A DNA stretch of 18,323 nucleotides, from positions 1-18,323 of the forward strand of contig CAKKRN010000233.1 of assembly GCA_919902745.1 (NCBI GenBank), written 5' to 3'. Origin of the DNA: Syntrophaceae bacterium. Lineage in GTDB: Bacteria; Desulfobacterota; Syntrophia; Syntrophales; UBA5619. A program made the position numbers and the translations under genes. A model generated the notes under the pieces. It searched no databases. It saw nothing but the letters and a program-made list of their open reading frames with translations, and was not told where the DNA came from. Shown here piece by piece: positions 7,293 to 13,716 of this stretch; the stretch's first letter is position 1, and every line of letters begins with the position of its first letter.

Positions 7293-8603
7293 ATGAACTC
7301 TGAAAAGATCAAGGAAATTCTGAATGCTTACAACAAATTCTGGACAACCGGTCTGATCGAGGCGGGGATCGAGCGGACCGTTCTGGCGGACTGCCTGCGG
7401 CAGATCGATACCAAAGAGACCATTGTCCTGAAGGGCATCCGCCGCAGCGGCAAATCCACGCTGATGGCGCAGGTCATCCAACATCTCCTTCGGAGCGGTG
7501 TCTCCCCTTCATCCATTCTTCGGGTCAATCTGGACGAGCCTCTTTTCGCGGCGGATTATTCCATCGACCTGCTGGAACGGCTCTACCGGACCTATCGCGA
7601 ATCGATCAACCCGGCCGACCGCTGCTATCTGTTCCTCGATGAGATCCAGAATGTCCCGGGATGGGAACAGTGGGTCCGGGGGCGCAGCGAGACGGAAAAC
7701 ATCAAGATCTTCGCCACCGGATCGTCCTCCCGCGTCCTGAGCCCGGAAATCGGGACGAAGCTGACCGGCAGGCAGATTTCCTTTACCATCTTCCCGCTTT
7801 CGTTCAGCGAGTATCTGCGTTTTCAGGACTTGGACATCGATACGGAACAGGAATACCGCACACGGAAACCGGTAGTCCGCAAGTCGTTTACCGACTATCT
7901 CCGGTATGGCGGTTTCCCCGAGGTGGCCCTGAAACCGGATCCGGAGGACAAGGATCTTCTCCTTAAACATTACTTTGAGGATATCGTTTACCGGGATGTC
8001 GTTTCCCGCTATCAGATCAGGGATACGCTGACCTTGAAGAATCTGGCCGTTTATCTTCTCGCCAACATAGGCAATCTCACCAGCGTCACGAAGCTGAAGA
8101 ACAATTTCGGCATCTCCCAGGACAAGGTCGAAAATTACTGGTCGGCCCTCGTGGAGAGTTATCTCCTTTCCCCGCTCCTGAAATTTTCGTACTCGGCCAA
8201 GATCCGCGCCCGGGCCGGTTTCAAGGTTTATGCCGTGGATACGGGTGTCCGGAACAGGATCGCCTTCTCCTTTTCCGGCGACACCGGCCGCCTTGTCGAG
8301 AATGTGGTCTTCAACCATTTACGTCAGGTCCATGAGGAGATCTGCTATGAAACGAATGGCCATGAAACGGATTTTCTCGTGAAGGAGGGGACGGCCGTTA
8401 CCCGCCGCATCCAGGTCTGGTACGGGGATCCGGCGGAAACCGAGATTCCGGCAAGGGAGTCGGCGCCCTTTGCGAAAAGCTTTGCCGCCGCCGCGGGAGG
8501 AGAAAATTTGATCCTGACCAATGATCTGGAGGGCGAAATCACCATCGGATCGGAAAAGGTCCGCTCTCTGCCCGTCATCAAATTTTTGTGCGGCTGGGTG
8601 TGA
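7293..8603 (+). CDS. AAA family ATPase with DUF4143 C-terminal domain
   Basis: Predicted ATP-binding protein of 436 residues in the AAA_14/DUF4143 group, common in anaerobic bacteria and archaea and without a firmly established function. The Walker A motif GIRRSGKST is at residues 48-56 and Walker B CYLFLDEIQNV at 111-121. A sensor-like IKIFATGSSS follows near 136-145. The C-terminal third (KVYAVDTGVRNRI, GRLVENVVFNHL, ETDFLV, IQVWY) is the DUF4143 region, which has a restriction-endonuclease-like fold. The N-terminal KFWTTGLIEAGIERTVL is also typical of the group. The ribosome-binding site is weak. It is oriented away from the TetR operon and opens the accessory island. A 29-bp echo of its 3' end occurs at 10417-10445. 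Confidence 0.9.
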   Translation: MNSEKIKEILNAYNKFWTTGLIEAGIERTVLADCLRQIDTKETIVLKGIRRSGKSTLMAQVIQHLLRSGVSPSSILRVNLDEPLFAADYSIDLLERLYRTYRESINPADRCYLFLDEIQNVPGWEQWVRGRSETENIKIFATGSSSRVLSPEIGTKLTGRQISFTIFPLSFSEYLRFQDLDIDTEQEYRTRKPVVRKSFTDYLRYGGFPEVALKPDPEDKDLLLKHYFEDIVYRDVVSRYQIRDTLTLKNLAVYLLANIGNLTSVTKLKNNFGISQDKVENYWSALVESYLLSPLLKFSYSAKIRARAGFKVYAVDTGVRNRIAFSFSGDTGRLVENVVFNHLRQVHEEICYETNGHETDFLVKEGTAVTRRIQVWYGDPAETEIPARESAPFAKSFAAAAGGENLILTNDLEGEITIGSEKVRSLPVIKFLCGWV

Positions 8604-8747
8604 TCTGCTCAGTGGCGGGAGGCTTGTTCTTGCGGGCACGATGACATTGCTCCAAGAAAATGAATTGCTTTATATTTAATGTGTTTAATGCTAATGTTTT
8701 ACCAAAGATATTGTATGTAATGGCAACGAATTTAAGGAGGCGTTCAA

Positions 8748-8990
8748 ATGGGACAGGTAAACGTTCTGGATCGAATCACGGTTCATCCGGATGTCATGGT
8801 GGGCAAACCTACCATCAGGGGAATGCGCATCACGGTTGAACAGATTCTCAAGGCTATGGCCAACGGAGTCCCAACCGACCAGCTTCTCGACGACTATCCG
8901 GAGTTGGAAAAAGAAGACATTCGAGCCGTCCTTCTTTATGCTTCACAGTTGGTTGATGAAGAGCGAGTGTTTGCTGTAGGTTCCAATTAA
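8748..8990 (+). CDS. DUF433 domain protein, probable antitoxin
   Basis: An 80-residue protein reading as a complete DUF433 domain: RITVHPDVMVGKPTIRGMRITV (residues 9-30), then ILKAMANGVPTDQLLDDYPELEKEDIRAVLLYAS. DUF433 proteins have a helix-turn-helix-like fold and are usually encoded just upstream of a DUF5615 PIN-like toxin, for which they act as the predicted antitoxin. That arrangement is seen here, with the partner 18 bases downstream. A strong TAAGGAGG lies 8 bases before the ATG. The AT-rich upstream stretch 8660-8730 probably contains its promoter. Confidence 0.9.
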   Translation: MGQVNVLDRITVHPDVMVGKPTIRGMRITVEQILKAMANGVPTDQLLDDYPELEKEDIRAVLLYASQLVDEERVFAVGSN

Positions 8991-9008
8991 TGTACTTCCG
9001 GGAGGCGC

Positions 9009-9203
9009 ATGAAATTCCTGCTGGACGTGGGCGTCGGTAAGAAGGTCGAAAAATGGCTGCGGGAATACGGATTTGATGTTCTGTCGGTCAGGGATATTGA
9101 CCCTCGTGCCAAAGATTCGCAGATATTGCAATGGGCCGTTGAGCGTCAGCGGATGATCATCACAATGGATAAGGAGCTTGCGACATGTTTCGAGTGGACG
9201 TAA
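9009..9203 (+). pseudogene. Truncated DUF5615 PIN-like toxin
   Basis: The 64-codon frame begins MKFLLDVGVGKKVEKWLREY and continues DVLSVRDIDP, AKDSQILQWA and RMIITMDK, a clean match to the first half of DUF5615 (Mut7-C/PIN-like) toxins, which are about 110 residues. After MDK (residues 53-55) the expected DFGxL...GVLLLRL half is missing. The frame instead runs ELATCFEWT and stops inside the next gene, overlapping it by 19 bases. The acidic D6 and D54 remain, but the C-terminal part of the PIN-like fold is lost, so a working nuclease is unlikely. The break coincides with the start of the nuclease/EVE gene, so an insertion probably truncated it. GGGAGG precedes the ATG. Confidence 0.8.
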
Positions 9204-10273
9204 ACAACAAGCAACTCATCGAGTTGAAGCTCACGGGTTTCTATGAGCTGGGCCTGAGAGAGCGTTTCGACATTCAAGAATGGATCGAGAAGTCACCAAC
9301 CATTCTTGGCGAAGAGTTGCTGGTAATAGGCAAGGAAGTTATCTTGCCATCCGGCAAACGGCTTGATCTGCTATGCGTAGACAAGGCGGCCGCTCTGGTG
9401 GTTGTAGAGCTTAAGCGCGACGATTCTGGAGCGTCTGTTGAGTGGCAAGCAATAAAGTATGCATCCTACTGCTCAAATTTTCTGCCAGAGGAAATATTCA
9501 GGCAGTACGCCGGATATCTTGATAAGGCAGAAGCCGATGCGGCTAAGGCCATTGAAGAATTTATTGACGGCGACATAGAGTCGCTGAACTCCGATCAGCG
9601 CATTATTCTCGCATCGAAAGAGTTCAACTCTGAAGTGATATCGGCTGTTCTATGGCTGCGCGAGTTCGGGGTCAATATCCAGTGCACAAGGCTCGCGCCC
9701 TACGTTGACGCTGATGGCGGCTTGTTTATCAAGCCGGAAACGATCATTCCTCTTCCTGAAGCTAAGGACTATATCGAGCGAAAGGAAATTAAGCAGCGGA
9801 AAGTCGCAGCAGCGCCCGGGGAATGGACTGGGAACTGGTTCGTGAATGTTGGCGAAGGGCCGCATCGAACGTGGGAAGACAACCTCAAATTCGGCTTTAT
9901 CGGCGCTGGGCAGGGAAAGCACTATTCTTCTGCGTTGCATCGCCTGTCTGTCGGCGACAAAATCTACGCATACATGAGGGGACTTGGCTATGTCGGCTTT
10001 GGTGAGGTCACAAGTCCCGCTGTGATGATCCGAGATTTCATATTGCCTGACAGCAATATTCCTTTGCTAGAGGCTGGTCTTAAGGCGGCGATGCCGGACG
10101 AAAACTCTGACGACGAACAGCTTTCCGAATGGGTTGTCGGTGTCAGATGGATCAATACTGTCCCTAAATCACAGGCAAAAACATTTACTGGCGTGTTCGC
10201 AAATCAGAACGTCGTTTGCAAACTAAGGCACGAACAGACGCTTAAGTTTGTGCAACGTGAATTCGGGAAGTGA
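9185..10273 (+). CDS. NucS-like PD-(D/E)XK nuclease fused to PUA/EVE-like domain
   Basis: A 362-residue two-domain protein. Residues 20-100 look like the nuclease domain of NucS/DUF91-type enzymes: E43/E44, D61 in SGKRLDLLCVD, the catalytic pair E75 and K77 in VVVELKR, and Q88 in WQAIKYASY. Residues 101-200 are helical and uncharacterised. Residues 218-350 (WFVNVGEGPHRTWEDN, FGFIGAGQGKHYSSAL, LSVGDKIYAYMRGLGYVGFGEV) resemble PUA/EVE-superfamily modules, several of which read modified bases in DNA or RNA. A modification-dependent restriction or repair nuclease is the natural guess; this is inference. Translation can start from AAGGAG 8 bases before the ATG, inside the truncated toxin. Composition is visibly more AT-rich than the flanking operons. 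An attC-like site begins two bases after its stop. Confidence 0.75.
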   Translation: MFRVDVNNKQLIELKLTGFYELGLRERFDIQEWIEKSPTILGEELLVIGKEVILPSGKRLDLLCVDKAAALVVVELKRDDSGASVEWQAIKYASYCSNFLPEEIFRQYAGYLDKAEADAAKAIEEFIDGDIESLNSDQRIILASKEFNSEVISAVLWLREFGVNIQCTRLAPYVDADGGLFIKPETIIPLPEAKDYIERKEIKQRKVAAAPGEWTGNWFVNVGEGPHRTWEDNLKFGFIGAGQGKHYSSALHRLSVGDKIYAYMRGLGYVGFGEVTSPAVMIRDFILPDSNIPLLEAGLKAAMPDENSDDEQLSEWVVGVRWINTVPKSQAKTFTGVFANQNVVCKLRHEQTLKFVQREFGK

Positions 10274-10274
10274 A

Positions 10275-10352
10275 GTCTAACCATGCGTTCCACACGACGT
10301 CCATATCACCGCTTCGCGGTGCCCCGTGCGCGGGTTAACTTGGGCGTCAGCA
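10275..10352 (+). other. attC-like integron recombination site
   Basis: One base after the nuclease stop codon comes GTCTAAC (10275-10281), a perfect RYYYAAC inverse core. The middle holds CACCGC-TTC-GCGGTG (10307-10321), the usual GC-rich attC hairpin. TTAAC (10335-10339) followed by TTGGGCGTCAG matches the L' and R' side, where typical sites read GGCGTTAG. Order, orientation and closeness to the stop codon are those of a gene cassette. The final core GTCAGCA departs from GTTRRRY after the first two bases, as would a junction with foreign DNA. Outer stem pairing is imperfect. No integrase gene or second attC is in the window. Confidence 0.6.
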
Positions 10353-10416
10353 TTTCTATCGATAATCTTCGAAAGTTCCAATTATTACCTACCGTTTGTT
10401 TGTAGATACCGTAGGA

Positions 10417-10475
10417 TCCGCCCTCTGCCCGTGATCAAATTTTTGGTGCACCTCCCTGCGACAAGCCGCGGGTAG
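10417..10475 (+). pseudogene. Remnant of the 3' end of a second DUF4143 ATPase gene
   Basis: Bases 10417-10445 match 8560-8588, the end of the intact ATPase gene, with 2 differences in 29. The frame is preserved: RPLPVIKFL here against RSLPVIKFL in the intact protein. It continues to a TAG at 10473-10475. Nothing recognisable remains upstream. It lies directly against a hairpin repeat. Confidence 0.6.
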
Positions 10476-10482
10476 GTGCACC
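10445..10482. repeat. Inverted repeat GGTGCACCT / AGGTGCACC
   Basis: Perfect 9-bp arms (10445-10453 and 10474-10482) separated by 20 bases. It begins on the last base matched by the DUF4143 remnant and is followed 10 bases later by the 73-bp direct repeat. Confidence 0.7.
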
Positions 10483-10492
10483 GACGGGATTT

Positions 10493-10565
10493 TCAATACA
10501 GACGCCCCGGAAGCAATGCTCACGGGGCGTCTGTCCATTTCCAAAAGAGCCAATGGCGGCTCAGC
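10493..10565. repeat. 73-bp direct repeat, copy 1
   Basis: Matches 11504-11576 in the same orientation with 3 mismatches over 73 bases. It contains CAGACGCCCCG and CGGGGCGTCTG, a perfect 11-bp stem with a 13-base loop carrying AGCAATGCT, followed by a conserved tail ending AATGGCGGCTCAGC. The two copies bracket the RHH/VapC pair. No T-run follows on either strand, so it is not an obvious terminator. Confidence 0.9.
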
Positions 10566-10574
10566 ATGTAGCAT

Positions 10575-10646
10575 GTAGGGTGGATTAGCGAAGCGTAATC
10601 CACCTTTAAAGTCGGTGCGTTACGGATTGCGCCTAACGCACCCTAC
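10575..10646. repeat. Compound palindromic element bounded by GTAGGGT and ACCCTAC
   Basis: GTAGGGT (10575-10581) and ACCCTAC (10640-10646) bracket two stems: GGTGGATTA/TAATCCACC (10579-10604) and GGTGCGTTA/TAACGCACC (10614-10642). The unit can therefore fold as two hairpins or one long imperfect one. GTAGGGTG elements with TAGCGAAGCGTAA are recurrent non-coding repeats in many proteobacterial genomes. No transposase is present, so it would be non-autonomous. Confidence 0.75.
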
Positions 10647-10777
10647 GGGCTATGGGCTGCAGCGGTGTATACGATTAGTCCATGCCCCCCTGTTTATTCT
10701 TGACTTCAAACCACCGTTTCTCTTAATATCAAGTAGAAGGATATTTTTAAATGCAGGGAATTTTTAGGAGGTGACAA

Positions 10778-11026
10778 ATGGTTCGGATGCAGGTCTACCT
10801 GACCAAAGAGGATCAATCGAAAATTCAATGGCTTGCCTGTGAGACCGGGAAGACGAAGAGTGAGCTGGTGCGACAGGCCATTGAGCGTTTTGTTGGTCAA
10901 TTTCGCGAAGAGGATCGTAAAAGCTTCTTGCGCCAGGCAAAGGGGCTCTGGAAAGACCGGACGGATTTGCCTGATTTTGCAGCTATAAGACGCGAACTTG
11001 ATCGTATGTCTCTTCACGGGAGATGA
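10778..11026 (+). CDS. Ribbon-helix-helix antitoxin of a VapBC-type pair
   Basis: An 82-residue protein with an N-terminal ribbon-helix-helix DNA-binding domain: the strand RMQVYLTKED, then SKIQWLACETGKTKSELVRQAIERFV (about residues 3-40). The C-terminal tail, rich in charged and aromatic residues (GLWKDRTDLPDFAAIRRELDR), is the part that usually wraps around the toxin. A strong AGGAGGTG lies 6 bases upstream of the ATG. The toxin gene begins 4 bases after its stop. The pair is expected to autorepress through the RHH domain; I saw no clear operator palindrome in the 40 bases upstream. Confidence 0.88.
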   Translation: MVRMQVYLTKEDQSKIQWLACETGKTKSELVRQAIERFVGQFREEDRKSFLRQAKGLWKDRTDLPDFAAIRRELDRMSLHGR

Positions 11027-11029
11027 TGC

Positions 11030-11413
11030 ATGGCTGACCAGGTGCTACTGGATACTGATGTTCTGATTGACTATTTAAGAGATTACGATGCCGCTGTTGC
11101 ATACCTTGAGGGTTTGTCCCAGCCGCTGCTTGTTTCAGTAATTACGGTGGCTGAATTATATAGCGGCGTTCGGGAAGGGAAGGAACGCAACGTTTTGGAC
11201 CAGTTCATGCGCGCCTTCGACAAGATTCCCATTGATGATAATATCGCGATGAAAGCAGGGCTTATCCGTCGTCAGTATGGCCCCAGCCATGGGATCGGCC
11301 TTGCTGACGCATTGGTTGCCGCAACGGCAGAAGTGAATAATGCAAAGGTGGCAACGCTGAACAAAAACCATTTCCCGATGATTAAAACCGTTGTACCCTA
11401 CCAAAAAGCTTAG
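11030..11413 (+). CDS. vapC: VapC-type PIN domain toxin
   Basis: A 127-residue PIN-domain ribonuclease. The acidic metal-binding residues are visible: D8 (and D10) in LLDTDVLIDYL, E42 in ITVAELYSG, and D93 in GIGLADALVAATA. TLNKNHF (109-115) supplies the last conserved position. The length and final PYQKA are normal for VapC, so it appears intact, unlike the DUF5615 toxin upstream in the island. It follows the RHH antitoxin by 3 bases, the usual antitoxin-first order. VapC toxins usually cut tRNA or rRNA; the target here is not predictable. Confidence 0.9.
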   Translation: MADQVLLDTDVLIDYLRDYDAAVAYLEGLSQPLLVSVITVAELYSGVREGKERNVLDQFMRAFDKIPIDDNIAMKAGLIRRQYGPSHGIGLADALVAATAEVNNAKVATLNKNHFPMIKTVVPYQKA

Positions 11414-11446
11414 TGAAATTCTTTAATCTCTCCGGGTCATATTCCC

Positions 11447-11499
11447 CGAAGCTTGCTTCGTTCCTTGCCGTCTTGGATACCCCGCAGCTTGCTGCGGGG
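11447..11499. repeat. Two tandem AGCTTGCT-centred hairpins
   Basis: CGAAGC-TT-GCTTCG (11447-11460) and CCCCGCAGC-TT-GCTGCGGGG (11480-11499) are two perfect hairpins sharing the centre AGCTTGCT, 19 bases apart. They follow the vapC stop and precede the second 73-bp repeat. A role as a two-way transcription block between the convergent vapC and metK genes is possible, but there is no T-run. Confidence 0.65.
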
Positions 11500-11503
11500 A
11501 GGT

Positions 11504-11576
11504 TCATTACAGACGCCCCGGAAGCAATGCTCACGGGGCGTCTGTCCATTCCCAAAAGAGTCAATGGCGGCTCAGC
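11504..11576. repeat. 73-bp direct repeat, copy 2
   Basis: Second copy of the element at 10493-10565 (3 differences). The same 11-bp stem CAGACGCCCCG/CGGGGCGTCTG is intact. It lies 7 bases beyond the metK stop, at the boundary between the island and the metK region. Confidence 0.9.
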
Positions 11577-11583
11577 GGCCGGC

Positions 11584-12765
11584 CTACTTCCCCGCCTCCT
11601 TTTTCAGCGCCTTGACCATGTCCGTCTTCTCCCAGGGATAGTTGTCCATAAAGAGGGTCCGCGGGATACGGCGGTAGATGTTGCTGTTGAGAAGGTCGAA
11701 GCGCCGGATCATCCCGGCGGGGGTCAGGTCGAAGAGCTTTTCGATGATTCCCTCCAGTTTCTTGTCGGTGATCTTGCCCGTGCCGAAGGTGTTCACATAG
11801 ATCGAGAAGGGCTTCGCCATGCCGATCGCGTAGGCGAGCTGGACCGAACACTTCGCGGCCAGACCCGCGGCGACGATGTTCTTCGCGACGTAGCGCGACC
11901 CGAAGGCGGCCGAGCAGTCCACCTTCTCCGGCGACTTGTTCACGACGGCGCCGCCGCCGAGCTGGGCGCCGGGGTAGCCGCCGTAGAACTGGACGACTAA
12001 CTTCCGGCCGGTGACGCCGGAATCCGCTGCACTACACGAGTTGACTGCCTGCCATTCCCCGGTCGGGTTGAAGAGGAATTCCGTTTTCTTGTCGACGCAC
12101 CCCTTGAGGCAGTCGAAGGCGATCTTCCGGGCCTTCCGTTCGACTGCGGCGTGATTATTCCCCTTCACGAAGCGGTAGTCGATCGCGTTCGACATCAGGA
12201 CCTTGGCAAGCCGGAGCGGCTTGCCCGTCTTGTCGTCGTAGTCCACCGAGACCTGCCCCTTGCCGTCCGGGGCGAAGACCGGGTCGCCGCAGCTCTCGAA
12301 CGCCCGCATCATCCGGTTAACGAGGACGTAGGTGAGCGGGAGAAGCTCCGGGGTCTCGTCGCAGGCGAAACCGTACATGATTCCCTGGTCGCCGGCGCCG
12401 ATCTCCTTGTATTTTCCGCTGTCGGCACGCGATCCCATGTTGATGTCGGGAGACTGGGGGATGATGGCGTTCAGCACGCCGAGGGAGTTGCCGTTCAAGC
12501 CGACGGCCGAGTCATTGTACCCCAGTCCGAGGACCGTCTCCCGGACGCACGCGTCCAGGTCGATCCAGGCCCGTGTGCTGACCTCGCCGCCGACGACGCA
12601 GAGCCCCTTGCCGAGGAAGACTTCGATGCCGCAGTGCGGCATGGTGTTGATGTCCATTCCCTTTTGGTGTTCCCGGTCCAGGATGGTGGCGATGATGTTG
12701 GCCGCGATCATGTCCGCGACGACGTCCGGGTGTCCGACCTTGATGCTTTCCGATGAAATCTGCAT
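11584..12765 (-). CDS. metK: S-adenosylmethionine synthetase, divergent type
   Basis: Makes S-adenosylmethionine from methionine and ATP. The 393-residue protein keeps the main active-site landmarks: SESIKVGHPD (H12, D14), GAGDQGIMYGFA (123-134), DSGVTGRK (248-255) and the loop GGGAVVNKSPEKVDCSAAFG with K277, K281 and D283, followed by RYVAKNIVAAGLA. It departs from the common sequence in places: GHPDVVAD instead of GHPDK(I/V)AD, no STQH segment in the middle domain, and VQFYGG for VDTYGG. It may be a divergent paralogue or lineage-specific form. I chose the ATG at 12765 because AAAAAGGAGAAG lies in front; the 13-codon extension would read through a terminator T-run. The leader carries a SAM-II-like aptamer. 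Confidence 0.93.
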   Translation of the reverse strand: MQISSESIKVGHPDVVADMIAANIIATILDREHQKGMDINTMPHCGIEVFLGKGLCVVGGEVSTRAWIDLDACVRETVLGLGYNDSAVGLNGNSLGVLNAIIPQSPDINMGSRADSGKYKEIGAGDQGIMYGFACDETPELLPLTYVLVNRMMRAFESCGDPVFAPDGKGQVSVDYDDKTGKPLRLAKVLMSNAIDYRFVKGNNHAAVERKARKIAFDCLKGCVDKKTEFLFNPTGEWQAVNSCSAADSGVTGRKLVVQFYGGYPGAQLGGGAVVNKSPEKVDCSAAFGSRYVAKNIVAAGLAAKCSVQLAYAIGMAKPFSIYVNTFGTGKITDKKLEGIIEKLFDLTPAGMIRRFDLLNSNIYRRIPRTLFMDNYPWEKTDMVKALKKEAGK

Positions 12766-12786
12766 GGTTCTTCTCCTTTTTATGAA

Positions 12787-12813
12787 CAAAAAAACCCGCG
12801 CCAAAGCGCGGGT
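12787..12813 (-). terminator. Intrinsic terminator in the metK leader
   Basis: On the minus strand ACCCGCGC-TTTG-GCGCGGGT (12794-12813) is a perfect 8-bp GC-rich stem followed at once by a T-run (12788-12793). It ends about 20 bases before the metK start. It may simply end the upstream lipid-kinase operon, but its place just after the riboswitch-like element suggests regulated attenuation of metK. Confidence 0.85.
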
Positions 12814-12826
12814 CCTGAATCTTTCT

Positions 12827-12878
12827 CCGGCATTTTAGCACATTTGTATAGCGGAGCAATTGACCTAAATTCCCGCTT
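12827..12878 (-). promoter_or_regulatory. SAM-II riboswitch candidate upstream of metK
   Basis: On the minus strand the P1 strands AGCGG (12877-12873) and CCGCT (12854-12850) enclose the loop GAATTTAGGTCAATTGCT and are followed by ACAAATGTGCTAAAATGCC. This matches the SAM-II layout as I recall it: GATTTA...ATTGC in the loop, then A-rich sequence and GCTAAAA with the pseudoknot strand. The pseudoknot pair, CC/GG in the reference, appears here as GG/CC, which would be compensatory. Total length is about 52 bases, as expected. The P1 strand GCGGG could alternatively pair with CCCGC of the downstream terminator, giving an antiterminator when SAM is absent. Confidence 0.75.
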
Positions 12879-12954
12879 GAGCGACCCTTTATGGCATGGC
12901 GGATGAAAAGTCAAGCAAATTATTTCCCGAACGCAATCAATTCGCCGGCCCCCG

Positions 12955-13704
12955 CTATAGTACCAGCCATGCCAGAAATGAGGGGATGATCTGCATGGTT
13001 GCATTATCCCATCCGTGCGGAGATACCGCTTCGACACCCGCAGATGCAAGCCCGATCAACGGTATCAGTACAAAAGAGCTGCCGGTGAAGTTCAAGCCCG
13101 GGAGGATCGCGATTGCCGCGGCGATGGCTGCAACCGACATCGCGAAGACCGCCAGCGAACCCTCCCAACTGCGGACCGATTGGACGGAAGCGAGAGACGG
13201 CACCCTGTAGGCGTGTTTGCCGAATCGGACGCCGACCGGCTCACCGATGGCATCCCCGACTCCGGTGACCAGATAACCGACGACCGCCATGTCGCCGAAA
13301 AGAATGTTGCCGGCGAGGCCGCCGATCAGCGTCGCAACATAGGGGACGATGATATAGTATGTCCGGTGCGGTTCATCTTTCTCTCGGGCCATCGCCTCGT
13401 ACAGAATGTTCCCCTCCCCCTTCCGAATCGCGAAGAAAATCACCAGTGAGCACATGCCGCCGAACAGGCAGACCGCGGGCGTTCCCCAGAGAAACTGGAT
13501 GATCACGACAGACGTGAAGATCAGGAAGTGGAATACCTTGCGGGTATAGCCGGTCCTGCAGCCTTTGCCAAGTTTCAGGTATCCCGCAAAGCGGAGGCAG
13601 ATGTAGGACCACAGAATTCCAAGGGTAGCGCCGATCAGGATGACGTTCCAGGGCGGGGAGTTGCCGATGAAGAAGGAGAGTGTTTTTTCCGCAATCGGGT
13701 CCAT
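12955..13704 (-). CDS. Dolichol/phytol kinase-like integral membrane protein
   Basis: A 249-residue polytopic membrane protein with about seven hydrophobic segments. It carries motifs of the CTP-dependent lipid kinase and phosphatidate cytidylyltransferase-related group (SEC59, DGK1, phytol kinase): YTRKVFHFLIF near 53-63, VGDAIGEPVGVRFGKH (147-162), RSWEGSLAVF (175-184) and a late acidic segment SAGVEAVSPHGWDN (220-233). Expected activity is phosphorylation of a lipid alcohol (polyprenol, phytol or diacylglycerol) at the inner membrane. GGAGAAAAA precedes the ATG. It starts 12 bases after the PAP2 phosphatase stop, so the two are probably cotranscribed. A CDP-lipid synthase is the main alternative. 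Confidence 0.8.
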   Translation of the reverse strand: MDPIAEKTLSFFIGNSPPWNVILIGATLGILWSYICLRFAGYLKLGKGCRTGYTRKVFHFLIFTSVVIIQFLWGTPAVCLFGGMCSLVIFFAIRKGEGNILYEAMAREKDEPHRTYYIIVPYVATLIGGLAGNILFGDMAVVGYLVTGVGDAIGEPVGVRFGKHAYRVPSLASVQSVRSWEGSLAVFAMSVAAIAAAIAILPGLNFTGSSFVLIPLIGLASAGVEAVSPHGWDNATMQIIPSFLAWLVL

Positions 13705-13716
13705 TTTTTCTCCGAC

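Noticed and set aside
10275..10352. A full integron
   Set aside because: Only one attC-like site is present; no tyrosine integrase with integron features, no attI and no second cassette in the window.
8979..10386. GTTCCAATTAAT near 8980 and GTTCCAATTATT near 10375 as possible flanking repeats of the inserted nuclease cassette
   Set aside because: Only 11 of 12 AT-rich bases match and the left copy lies before the DUF5615 gene rather than at the junction; chance is likely.
10493..10565. The 73-bp repeat as an intrinsic terminator
   Set aside because: The stem is strong but the loop is long and no T-run follows on either strand.
7090..11580. CRISPR array in the repeat-rich island
   Set aside because: Repeats are few, unevenly spaced and palindromic, with no regular spacers and no cas genes.
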